DNA of 64,000 nt from Amycolatopsis thailandensis (GTDB lineage Bacteria; Actinomycetota; Actinomycetes; Mycobacteriales; Pseudonocardiaceae): positions 1-64,000 of the forward strand of contig NZ_NMQT01000018.1 in NCBI RefSeq assembly GCF_002234405.1, in the 5' to 3' direction. The position numbers were made by a program, and so were the translations under genes. Below the pieces are notes generated by a model. The model was not told the DNA's origin. It searched no databases and saw only the letters and a program-made list of their open reading frames with translations. Shown piece after piece: positions 51,251 to 58,554 of the stretch. The stretch's first letter is position 1, and each line of letters opens with the position of its first letter.

Positions 51251-51302
51251 CCTCGTGAGTGGTAAGGATGGTTAGAACCGTCCTTAACCACTCACGAGGT
51301 CA
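51248..51302. terminator. Stem-loop starting at the stop codon, GTGAGTGGTAAG family
   Basis: The left arm starts TGACCTCGTGAGTGGT, including the stop codon of the PNPOx-like gene. The right arm ends ACCACTCACGAGGTCA, with a one-base bulge in the AAGGA/TCCTTA part. The loop contains GGTTAGAACC. It is related to the hairpin at 346-393. Confidence 0.75.
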
Positions 51303-51313
51303 GTGGCTGACGG

Positions 51314-51343
51314 TTGCTGGATCGTTGAACGATCTGGCACTAT
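51314..51343 (+). promoter_or_regulatory. Leaderless promoter with a palindromic operator in its spacer
   Basis: TTGCTG (51314-51319), 18 bp, CACTAT (51338-51343), then 7 bases to the GTG start at 51351. The spacer contains GATCGTT-G-AACGATC (51320-51334), a perfect 7-bp-arm inverted repeat. The GntR protein encoded at the end of this operon is the natural candidate to bind it. Confidence 0.65.
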
Positions 51344-51350
51344 CGGCGGG

Positions 51351-52982
51351 GTGCCTTCACCCACCGGAGCCCAGCATCTGGCCGACGCGCTGACCGCTCT
51401 GGGGACCGAAGTCGTCTTCGGTCTCCCCGGGGTGCACAACCTGCCGTTATGGGAGGCGCTGGCCGATACGGACATCCGGCTCGTCGGGGTGCGGCATGAA
51501 CAGACCGCCGGGTACGCGGCCGACGGATACGCCCGCGCGACGGGCAAGCTCGGCGTCGCGCTGGTGACCACGGGACCCGGCGCGGCGAACACGCTCGCCG
51601 CCGCCGGCGAGGCGATGGCTTCGGCCGCGCCCGTCCTGATCATCGCGACCGACATCCCGTCCACGCTGCGGCGGCCCGGCGTGGTCCGCGGAGTGCTGCA
51701 CGAGACGTCGGACCAGCAGGCGATGTTCGCGCCGGTCACGAAGGCCGGGTTCACCGTCCCGAGCGCAGACCAGGTCGCCGCCACCCTCCACCGCGCGGCC
51801 CGGCTCGCGCTCCAGCCGCAGAGCGGGCCGGTCTACCTCGGCATCCCCACCGACTTCCTGTCGGAACGGACGCCGGCCCGCCGTCCGCCGAGGTCGCACG
51901 CCCGGCCGGCCGAGATCCCGGATCTCACCGAGGCCGAGGCGCTGCTCGCGGCCGCCGACAAGCCGCTGATCTGGGCGGGAGGCGGCGCGCTGCGCGCCGA
52001 GGCGGGCGAGGCGATCGGGAAGCTCGCCGAACGGCTGGCCGCTCCGGTGCTCACCACGTTCGGCGCGCGCGGGCTCCTGTCGGTCGACCACCCCTGTCTC
52101 GCCCCGAACCCGGTGCACGCGCCCGAGGTCGGCGCGCTGTGGGACGAGGCCGACGTCGTCCTCGCCATCGGCACCGACTTCGACGGGCTGATGACGCAGA
52201 ACTGGCTGATGCCGCAGCCGAAGAAGCTCATCGCGATCAACGTCGACCCGGACGACGCGGCCAAGAACTACCAGCCGGACATCACGCTGGTCGGGGACGC
52301 CCGCGTGCTCACCGAGGCGCTGAAAGTCGAGGAACGGTCCGGGATCGCGGCGCTCGTCGGCAGGCTCGCCAAGGTCTCCGCCCGGGTCCGGCAGCGGATC
52401 AAGGAAGAGGAGCCGCAAGCCGCGGACCTCTTGTCCACTTTGGACGAAGTGCTGCCGCCCGACGCCGTCGTGGTCGCGGACATGTGCGTGGCCGGGTACT
52501 GGATCGGCGGGTTCCACCGCGTCCGGGCCCCGCGCAAGCTCGCGTACCCGATGGGCTGGGGCACGCTCGGCTACGGTTTCCCCGCCGCGCTCGGCGCGGG
52601 GGCCGCGGGCGGCGGCCGCGCGATCTGTGTCACCGGTGACGGTGGTTTCCTGTTCGGCTGCGGCGATCTCCACACGCTGGCGCAGGAACAGCTGCCGGTC
52701 ACCACGATCGTCGTCGACGACGGCGGCTACGGGATGCTTCGCTACGACCAGGATCGCGCGGGGCTGCCGCGCCGTGGCGTCGACTGGGACAGCCCCGATT
52801 TCGTCGGCCTCGCGAGGTCTTTCGGCGTGCACGCGGACCGGGTCTCCGGATTCGGACGCGCGTTCCGGCGGCTGCTCGGTGAGTTCGTCGAGTCCGACGA
52901 ACCGAACGTGCTGGTCGTCCGCGCGAAGATGGCGCCGCCGCTCAACACCTCGCCGCGGTGGTATCGCAAGGGGTCTTCGTGA
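51351..52982 (+). CDS. TPP-dependent enzyme, acetolactate synthase/2-oxoacid decarboxylase-like
   Basis: 543 residues with the three TPP-enzyme domains. The activating Glu is in GVRHEQTAGYAADGYARATG. The diphosphate motif begins CVTGDGGFLFGCGDLHT, and the Mg-ligand pair is Asp-Asp (VVDDGGYGML) instead of the usual Asn-Asn/Asp. That pattern is seen in some 2-oxoacid decarboxylases. GTG 51351 is chosen for the promoter arrangement; no Shine-Dalgarno is present. It is first in an operon of five genes with 4-bp overlaps. The substrate is unknown. Confidence 0.83.
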   Translation: MPSPTGAQHLADALTALGTEVVFGLPGVHNLPLWEALADTDIRLVGVRHEQTAGYAADGYARATGKLGVALVTTGPGAANTLAAAGEAMASAAPVLIIATDIPSTLRRPGVVRGVLHETSDQQAMFAPVTKAGFTVPSADQVAATLHRAARLALQPQSGPVYLGIPTDFLSERTPARRPPRSHARPAEIPDLTEAEALLAAADKPLIWAGGGALRAEAGEAIGKLAERLAAPVLTTFGARGLLSVDHPCLAPNPVHAPEVGALWDEADVVLAIGTDFDGLMTQNWLMPQPKKLIAINVDPDDAAKNYQPDITLVGDARVLTEALKVEERSGIAALVGRLAKVSARVRQRIKEEEPQAADLLSTLDEVLPPDAVVVADMCVAGYWIGGFHRVRAPRKLAYPMGWGTLGYGFPAALGAGAAGGGRAICVTGDGGFLFGCGDLHTLAQEQLPVTTIVVDDGGYGMLRYDQDRAGLPRRGVDWDSPDFVGLARSFGVHADRVSGFGRAFRRLLGEFVESDEPNVLVVRAKMAPPLNTSPRWYRKGSS

Positions 52983-55039
52983 CCGGGCTCCGCGTCGGTG
53001 TGGACATCGGTGGCACGTTCACCGACCTCTGCGTCCTCGACGAGACCGGGGTCGTCGCCGTCGGCAAGGTGCTGACGACGCACGACGAACCCGCTCGCGC
53101 CGTCGAGGAAGGTCTCAAGAGGACACTCGCCGGTGCCGGGCTGGACGCGGGCGACGTCGAGCAGTTCGTGCACGGCACGACGCTGGTCACGAACGCGCTC
53201 ATCGAACGTAAAGGGGCGCGCACGGCGCTGCTGGCGACCGCCGGTTTCCGTGACGTCCTGGAGATGCGGCGCGAACATCGCTACGAACTGTACGACCTGC
53301 TCATCGAATTGCCGACGCCGCTGGTCCCGCGTCACCTGCGCTTCGACGTCCCCGAGCGGATCCTCGCCGACGGGACAGTCCACAAAGGACTGGACGAGGA
53401 GTACGTCGCGCGGCTCGGTCGCGAGCTCGACGCTCGCGGGATCGACGCCGTGGCGATCTGTTTCCTGCACGCCTTCACCAATCCCGCGCACGAACGGCGA
53501 GCCGCCGAGGTGCTCGCGGACGTCGCGCCGAGGCTGCGGGTCGCGCTGTCGAGCGAGGTCGTCCCCGAGATCCGCGAGTTCGAACGCACGTCCACCACGG
53601 TCGCCAACGTCTACGTCCAGGACCTCACCGAACGCTATCTGCGTGACCTGGAACGGCGCCTGCACGAGGCCGGGGTGCGGCCGTCGCCGCACATCATGCT
53701 GTCCAACGGCGGCATCGCGACCGTCGACACGGCCGCGCGGTACCCGATCCGTATCCTCGAATCCGGTCCGGCGGGCGGGGCGCTGGCCGCGTCCGCGATC
53801 GGGTCCGCGGCCGGGATCGAGGATCTGCTGGCCTTCGACATGGGCGGCACCACGGCGAAACTGTGCATGATCTCCGGCGGCGCGCCACTGGTCACGCACG
53901 AGTTCGAAGTGGACCGGAAGTACCGGCTGCTGCCGGGATCCGGGCTGCCGGTCAAGGTCCCGGTCACCGACATGATCGAGATCGGCGTCGGCGGCGGCTC
54001 GATCGCCCGCATCGACGCGCTCGGCCTGCTCACCGTCGGCCCGGATTCGGCGGGGTCCGAGCCCGGCCCGGTCTGCTACGGGCGCGGCGGCACCGAGCCC
54101 ACCGTGACCGACGCCGACCTCGTGCTCGGCTACCTGGATCCCGGGTATTTCCTCGGCGGCGGAATGACTTTGGACGCCGAGGGCGCGCGAGAGGCGATCC
54201 GCTCGAAGATCGCCGGACCGCTCGGCGTCAGCGTCGAAGAGGCCGCTTGGGGCATCCACACCAGCGTCAACGAGGACATGGCCAACGCCGCCCGCGTCCA
54301 CGCCGTCGAGCGCGGCAAGGATCCGGCGAAGCTGCCGATGTTCACCTTCGGCGGCGCCGGACCGGTGCACGGGGTCGGCGTCGCGCGCGCACTCGGCGCA
54401 CCCGAAGTGGTCGCCCCGCCGGCGGCCGGGGTGCTGAGCGCGGCGGGATTCCTCACCGCGCCGCTGGCCTTCGACTTCGTGCGCTCCGCTCGTTCGGCGG
54501 TTCTCGATCTCTCGTGGGAACAGGTCGACGCCTTGTTCGCCGAGATGGAGGCCGAAGGCAGGGAACTGCTGGAGAAGTCCGGTGTGGACGGTGCTCGGGT
54601 GACGCATCGCCGGATCGCCGAGATGAGGTACTCCGGACAGGGCTATGAGATCCGCGTGCCGGTCGAGCCGGGGAAGTGGCCGGAGTCGCTGGTCGACGCG
54701 TTCACCGCGACCTATCGGACGCTGTACCGGCGGATCGGGCCGGACGTCGGAGTCGAGGTGCTCAACTGGCGCGTCGTTTCCAGCGGTCCGGCACCCGAAG
54801 TCACATTGAAACTCGCGGGCGCCGAGGCGGAAGGCGACGCGCGCAAGGGAACTCGTCCGGCGTACTTTCCCGCCGAGGGTGGCTTTGTCGACACGGCGGT
54901 GTTCGACCGGTACCGGCTCAAACCAGGCGATCGCGTCGAGGGACCGGCCATCGTGGAGGAGCGAGAGTCCACTGTGGTCGTTCCTCCGGATGCTCACTGC
55001 GTGGTCGGCGAAGACGCCAGTCTGGTGGTGACGGTGTGA
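52979..55039 (+). CDS. Hydantoinase/oxoprolinase family protein, HyuA-type subunit
   Basis: A 686-residue ATP-dependent subunit. The ASKHA-type ATP site is VGVDIGGTFTDLCVLDETG (about 7-25). HGTTLVTNALIERKGARTAL, FDMGGTTAKLCMI and FTFGGAGPVHG are characteristic of the HyuA/5-oxoprolinase family. With HyuB it hydrolyses a lactam or cyclic imide ring using ATP, or carboxylates a ketone in related complexes. GTG 52979 overlaps the TPP enzyme stop by 4 bp. Confidence 0.88.
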   Translation: MTGLRVGVDIGGTFTDLCVLDETGVVAVGKVLTTHDEPARAVEEGLKRTLAGAGLDAGDVEQFVHGTTLVTNALIERKGARTALLATAGFRDVLEMRREHRYELYDLLIELPTPLVPRHLRFDVPERILADGTVHKGLDEEYVARLGRELDARGIDAVAICFLHAFTNPAHERRAAEVLADVAPRLRVALSSEVVPEIREFERTSTTVANVYVQDLTERYLRDLERRLHEAGVRPSPHIMLSNGGIATVDTAARYPIRILESGPAGGALAASAIGSAAGIEDLLAFDMGGTTAKLCMISGGAPLVTHEFEVDRKYRLLPGSGLPVKVPVTDMIEIGVGGGSIARIDALGLLTVGPDSAGSEPGPVCYGRGGTEPTVTDADLVLGYLDPGYFLGGGMTLDAEGAREAIRSKIAGPLGVSVEEAAWGIHTSVNEDMANAARVHAVERGKDPAKLPMFTFGGAGPVHGVGVARALGAPEVVAPPAAGVLSAAGFLTAPLAFDFVRSARSAVLDLSWEQVDALFAEMEAEGRELLEKSGVDGARVTHRRIAEMRYSGQGYEIRVPVEPGKWPESLVDAFTATYRTLYRRIGPDVGVEVLNWRVVSSGPAPEVTLKLAGAEAEGDARKGTRPAYFPAEGGFVDTAVFDRYRLKPGDRVEGPAIVEERESTVVVPPDAHCVVGEDASLVVTV

Positions 55040-56745
55040 GCGTGGACCCGATCCTGGTGGGAGTGCTGGGAAACCGGCTGCACTCGATCCTGGCCGAACA
55101 GCAGAACGCCCTCGTCAACACGGCATTCTCGTCCGTAGTGCGGGAATCACTGGACCTCGCCTGCGCGGTGTTCGACTCGCGCGGCGAGATGATCGGCCAG
55201 TCCGTCGGCGGAACCCCCGGCCACATCAACGCGATGGCGACCGGGATGCGGCACTTCGTCGCCGCGTACCCGCCGGAGACCCTGGAACCCGGCGACGTCC
55301 TGCTCACCAACGATCCTTGGCAGACGGCCGGGCAGATCAACGACATCACCGTCGCGACGCCGGTGTTCCTGCGGGGACGGCTGGTCGCGTGGTTCGCTTC
55401 CTGTTGCCACGCCCCGGACATCGGCGGACGGCTGGTCTCGGCCGAGGCCACCGAGGTGTTCGAAGAGGGCCTGCGCCTGCCGATCATGAAGTTCCTGCGC
55501 GCGGGCGAGGTCAACGCGGATCTCGAACTGCTGATCCGCGCGAACGTCCGCACCCCGGAGGAGACCATCGGCGATCTGTACGCGCAGGTCACCGGGAACG
55601 AGGTCGGCGCCGCGAGTCTGGTGCGGCTGCTGGAGGAATTCGCTCTCGACACCCTCGACGACGTCGCCGCGGAGATCATGAACCGGTCCGAGCGCGCGCT
55701 GCGGGACGCGCTGGCGAAACTACCGGACGGCACCTACACCAGCGAATTGGCGACCGACGGGTTCGACGACGAGGAAGTCGTCCTCAAGGTCACCGTGACC
55801 ATCGACGGCGACGAGATCCACCTCGACTTCGCCGGGTCTTCGCCGCAGAGCCGTCGTGGGATCAACGTCGTCCTGAACTACACCAGGGCGTATGCCTCGT
55901 TCGCGGTCAAGGCGGCCATTTCGCCGGAAGTGCCGCACAACGCGGGTTCGTTCCGGCCGGTGCACGTCACCGCGCCGGAGGGATCGGTGCTCAACTGCAC
56001 GCCGCCCGCGCCGGTCGCGTCGCGGCATCTGATCGGGCACTTCCTGCCCTCGCTGCTGATCACCGCGCTGCGAGAAGCTTTGCCAGGCAACGCTTTGGCG
56101 CACAGCGCGGACGCGTTGTGGATGACGATCTGGCGCGGCACCGACGCCGAAGGCCGCGAGTTCATGCTCAACGTCTTCCAGACCGGCGGAATCGGCGCAC
56201 GGTCCACAAAGGATGGTCTCAGCACCACCGGATTCCCGAGCGGGTTGCGGTCGACGCCGACGGAGGTCATCGAGACGATGGCCCCGCTGATCCAGGGCGA
56301 GCGAGTGCTGCGCTCGGACTCCGGTGGTGCCGGGAAGTGGCGTGGCGGCCTGGGCCAGTGCACCACGATGGCGGCGCGCGGCGAGATTTCCTGGAGTGTC
56401 AACGGGAACGTCGATCGCGTGCTTCGCCCTGCGTCCGGTGTGGACTCGGGGCATGATGGAGCCGTCGGCCGTTTCGAGCTGACTCGTGGCCCGTTGCCAT
56501 CGAAGAGCAGGGTGGACTTGAAGCCGTTCGACGTGGTGGACGTGTTCCTCCCGGGCGGCGGTGGTTACGGCGACCCGTTCGAGCGGGATCCGGAGGCCGT
56601 GCTCGCCGACGTCGTCGACAGGTACATCACGCCGAGAGCGGCGCGTGAACTTTACGGCGTCGAAGTCACCTACCACGGAGATCCCGAGGCGCTCGTGCGG
56701 CTTCCGGAGGACTACACGGCGGTTTCGCTGAGAGGGAGGAAATGA
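55036..56745 (+). CDS. Hydantoinase B/oxoprolinase family protein, HyuB-type subunit
   Basis: A 569-residue partner of the HyuA-type subunit. The conserved N-terminal VDPILVGVLGNRLHSILAEQ, DLACAVFDSRGEMIGQSVG and LTNDPWQTAGQINDITVATP with HAPDIGG metal-binding His/Asp are present, as is the C-terminal FLPGGGGYGDP. GTG 55036 overlaps the HyuA stop by 4 bp. Being separate from HyuA, as in N-methylhydantoinase-type systems, argues against the fused 5-oxoprolinase type. Confidence 0.88.
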   Translation: MSVDPILVGVLGNRLHSILAEQQNALVNTAFSSVVRESLDLACAVFDSRGEMIGQSVGGTPGHINAMATGMRHFVAAYPPETLEPGDVLLTNDPWQTAGQINDITVATPVFLRGRLVAWFASCCHAPDIGGRLVSAEATEVFEEGLRLPIMKFLRAGEVNADLELLIRANVRTPEETIGDLYAQVTGNEVGAASLVRLLEEFALDTLDDVAAEIMNRSERALRDALAKLPDGTYTSELATDGFDDEEVVLKVTVTIDGDEIHLDFAGSSPQSRRGINVVLNYTRAYASFAVKAAISPEVPHNAGSFRPVHVTAPEGSVLNCTPPAPVASRHLIGHFLPSLLITALREALPGNALAHSADALWMTIWRGTDAEGREFMLNVFQTGGIGARSTKDGLSTTGFPSGLRSTPTEVIETMAPLIQGERVLRSDSGGAGKWRGGLGQCTTMAARGEISWSVNGNVDRVLRPASGVDSGHDGAVGRFELTRGPLPSKSRVDLKPFDVVDVFLPGGGGYGDPFERDPEAVLADVVDRYITPRAARELYGVEVTYHGDPEALVRLPEDYTAVSLRGRK

Positions 56746-57536
56746 GCATGGGCCGGCTGGCAGGCAAGGTCGCGGTGGTCTTCGGTGGGGCGAGGGGCAT
56801 CGGGCTCGCCACCGTGAAGGAGTTCGTCGCCGAAGGCGCGACCGTGTTCTCCAGCGACATCCGCGAAACCGCCGAAACGGTCGAGGGCGCCGCGCACTCC
56901 CTTGTGGACGCCACCGACGAAGACCAGGTCGACGAGTTCGTGCGCGGAGTGCTCGCCGAAACCGGCGGCCGGATCGACGTGCTGTTCAACAACGTCGGCA
57001 TCCACCTCGGGAAACCCCTGTCCGACACGACACTGGCGGAGTTCGACAACATCTTCGCGCTGAACGTGCGGGCGGCCTTCCTCGGCACGCGCGCGGTGCT
57101 GCCGCACATGATCGCGAACAAGGCGGGCAGCATCATCACGACGTCGTCCAACGGCGGGGTGATGGGCCGCCCCGCCGACCCGGTGTACAACGCGACCAAG
57201 CACGCGCTGGTCGGCCTGACGAAGTCGATCGCCGTCGCGCACGCGCACCAGGGGATCCGCGCGAACACGGTCAACCCGGGCGCCATCGACACCGACATGC
57301 TGCGCGGCACGCTCATGTCACCGGAGGATTTCGAAGCCAAGCAACACCAGTTGACCGCGAGCACGCCCGCCGGACGGGTCGGCGAGGCTTGGGAGGTCGC
57401 GAAGGCCGTCGTCTTCCTGGCCAGCGACGAATCGCGGTTCGTCAACGGCGTCGCGCTCCCGATCGACGGCGGCAAGGCGGCGGGCGCCATGCCCGGGAAC
57501 CGGTACAGTCTCGACTTCGAACTCGGTGTCAGGTAA
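56742..57536 (+). CDS. Short-chain dehydrogenase/reductase
   Basis: A 264-residue classical SDR. The cofactor motif is FGGARGIG (about 12-19), NNVG replaces NNAG, and the catalytic Ser, Tyr and Lys are intact (ITTSSNGG and YNATKHA). The acidic residue after strand 2 (SSDIRE) suggests NAD preference. It overlaps the HyuB stop by 4 bp and is probably the oxidoreductase of the same pathway. Confidence 0.87.
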   Translation: MSMGRLAGKVAVVFGGARGIGLATVKEFVAEGATVFSSDIRETAETVEGAAHSLVDATDEDQVDEFVRGVLAETGGRIDVLFNNVGIHLGKPLSDTTLAEFDNIFALNVRAAFLGTRAVLPHMIANKAGSIITTSSNGGVMGRPADPVYNATKHALVGLTKSIAVAHAHQGIRANTVNPGAIDTDMLRGTLMSPEDFEAKQHQLTASTPAGRVGEAWEVAKAVVFLASDESRFVNGVALPIDGGKAAGAMPGNRYSLDFELGVR

Positions 57537-57540
57537 CGCC

Positions 57541-58236
57541 ATGCCCACTCCTGCCGCCGAGGAGGCGCTGGCTCGCGACAGACCTTTGCTCGAACGGAGC
57601 GGGACCGCGGAACGGGTCGCGGAGATCCTGCGGCAGCGCATCACGGAAGGCGTCTTCCCGCCGGGGTCGAGGCTTTCCGAACCGTCGATCAGCGCCGCGC
57701 TGGGTGTTTCGCGCAACACGCTGCGCGAGTCCTTCCAACTGCTGGCGCACGAACGGCTCGCGGTGCACGAGCTCAACCGCGGCGTGTTCGTGCGCGAGCT
57801 GACCGCGCAGGACATCTCGGATCTCTACGTGATGCGGCGGGTCACCGAATGCGGTGCGCTACGGCGCGCGGCCGAACTGTCCACTGTGGATCTTTCCGCC
57901 GTCGCGGCCGCGGTGCGGGAAGGCCGGGCGGCGGCCGACGAAGGCGACTGGCAGACCGTCGGGACCGCGAGTATCGCGTTCCACCAGGCTGTCGGCGATC
58001 TGGCGGGCAGCGAGCGGGTCAGCACGACGATGCGCCAGGTGCTGGCGGAGACGCGGCTTTTCTTCGTGCTGGCGGAGAACACGCGTGCGTTCTTCGAACC
58101 GTTCCTGGCGCGGCACGAGCGGATCGTGCGGGACCTGGAGCGAGGACGGTTCGGGCCGGCGGAGACGGCGCTGGAGAAATACCTGCGGGATGCGGAGAAG
58201 CAGCTTCTGGCCGCTTACGAGCGGCGGGGTGCGTGA
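57541..58236 (+). CDS. GntR-family regulator, FCD type
   Basis: 231 residues. The winged helix is at about 20-80 (PPGSRLSEPSISAALGVSRN and TLRESFQLLAHERLAV), followed by an FCD domain (DISDLYVMRRVTECGALRRA; SIAFHQAVGDLAGS with metal histidine). ATG 57541 is 4 bp after the SDR stop; a GTG at 57526 overlapping that stop is an alternative. As the last gene of the TPP-HyuAB-SDR operon it is probably autoregulatory through the palindrome at 51320-51334. Confidence 0.87.
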   Translation: MPTPAAEEALARDRPLLERSGTAERVAEILRQRITEGVFPPGSRLSEPSISAALGVSRNTLRESFQLLAHERLAVHELNRGVFVRELTAQDISDLYVMRRVTECGALRRAAELSTVDLSAVAAAVREGRAAADEGDWQTVGTASIAFHQAVGDLAGSERVSTTMRQVLAETRLFFVLAENTRAFFEPFLARHERIVRDLERGRFGPAETALEKYLRDAEKQLLAAYERRGA

Positions 58237-58269
58237 GGTGGTGCTGGGCCGCTTCCGGGCCGAAGACGT

Positions 58270-58457
58270 AACTCACGTGCTTGGGCGCGGAACTTGCGTG
58301 CTTGGGCGCGGAACTCGCGTGCTTGAGTACGGAACTCGGGTGTGCGGTGTCTGATCACGTGAGATCCGGCTCTGGTCACGCGAGATCCGCGCCCAAGCAC
58401 GCGAGATCCGGCTCTGATCACGTGAGTTCGCCGTCCGATCACGCGAGATCGCTCGTC
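58270..58457. repeat. Two opposed arrays of a 21-bp repeat
   Basis: Three forward units start at 58270, 58291 and 58312 (consensus AACTCGCGTGCTTGGGCGCGG). After a short gap, five units of the reverse complement start at 58352, 58373, 58394, 58415 and 58436 (consensus near TGATCACGCGAGATCCGGCTC). Period is exactly 21 bp. The two arrays face each other, so the region can fold into one long imperfect hairpin. Confidence 0.8.
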
Positions 58458-58490
58458 CCGCCCGAGCCCGCCATTCCTCCCCGGGACGCC

Positions 58491-58537
58491 ATGAAAGGTC
58501 CTTTCCTTGCAAAATTTGCAAGGAAAGGACCTTTCAT
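58491..58537. terminator. 47-bp perfect palindrome downstream of the alpha-galactosidase gene
   Basis: 23-bp perfect arms flank a single A (58514). It begins ATGAAAGGTCC and shares length and the GCAAAATTTGC centre with 13085-13131. It lies 17 bp after the alpha-galactosidase stop on the minus strand and probably acts as a terminator. Confidence 0.7.
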
Positions 58538-58554
58538 AGCGCGCGCGGAGGGGG

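Larger units (their letters stand above)
58237..58554. other. Repeat-filled spacer between convergent genes
   Basis: 318 bp without a gene. It contains the two opposed 21-bp repeat arrays (58270-58457) and the 47-bp palindrome (58491-58537). Open frames here merely read a 7-residue repeat generated by the 21-bp unit. Confidence 0.75.

Noticed and set aside
52742-54997. A 751-codon minus-strand open frame opposite the HyuA-type gene
   Set aside because: Same reason: it is the antisense of a conserved ATP-dependent hydantoinase subunit, without start signals or motifs.
58270-58457. Possible CRISPR array
   Set aside because: The 21-bp units are contiguous with no spacers, occur in two opposite orientations, and have no cas genes nearby.
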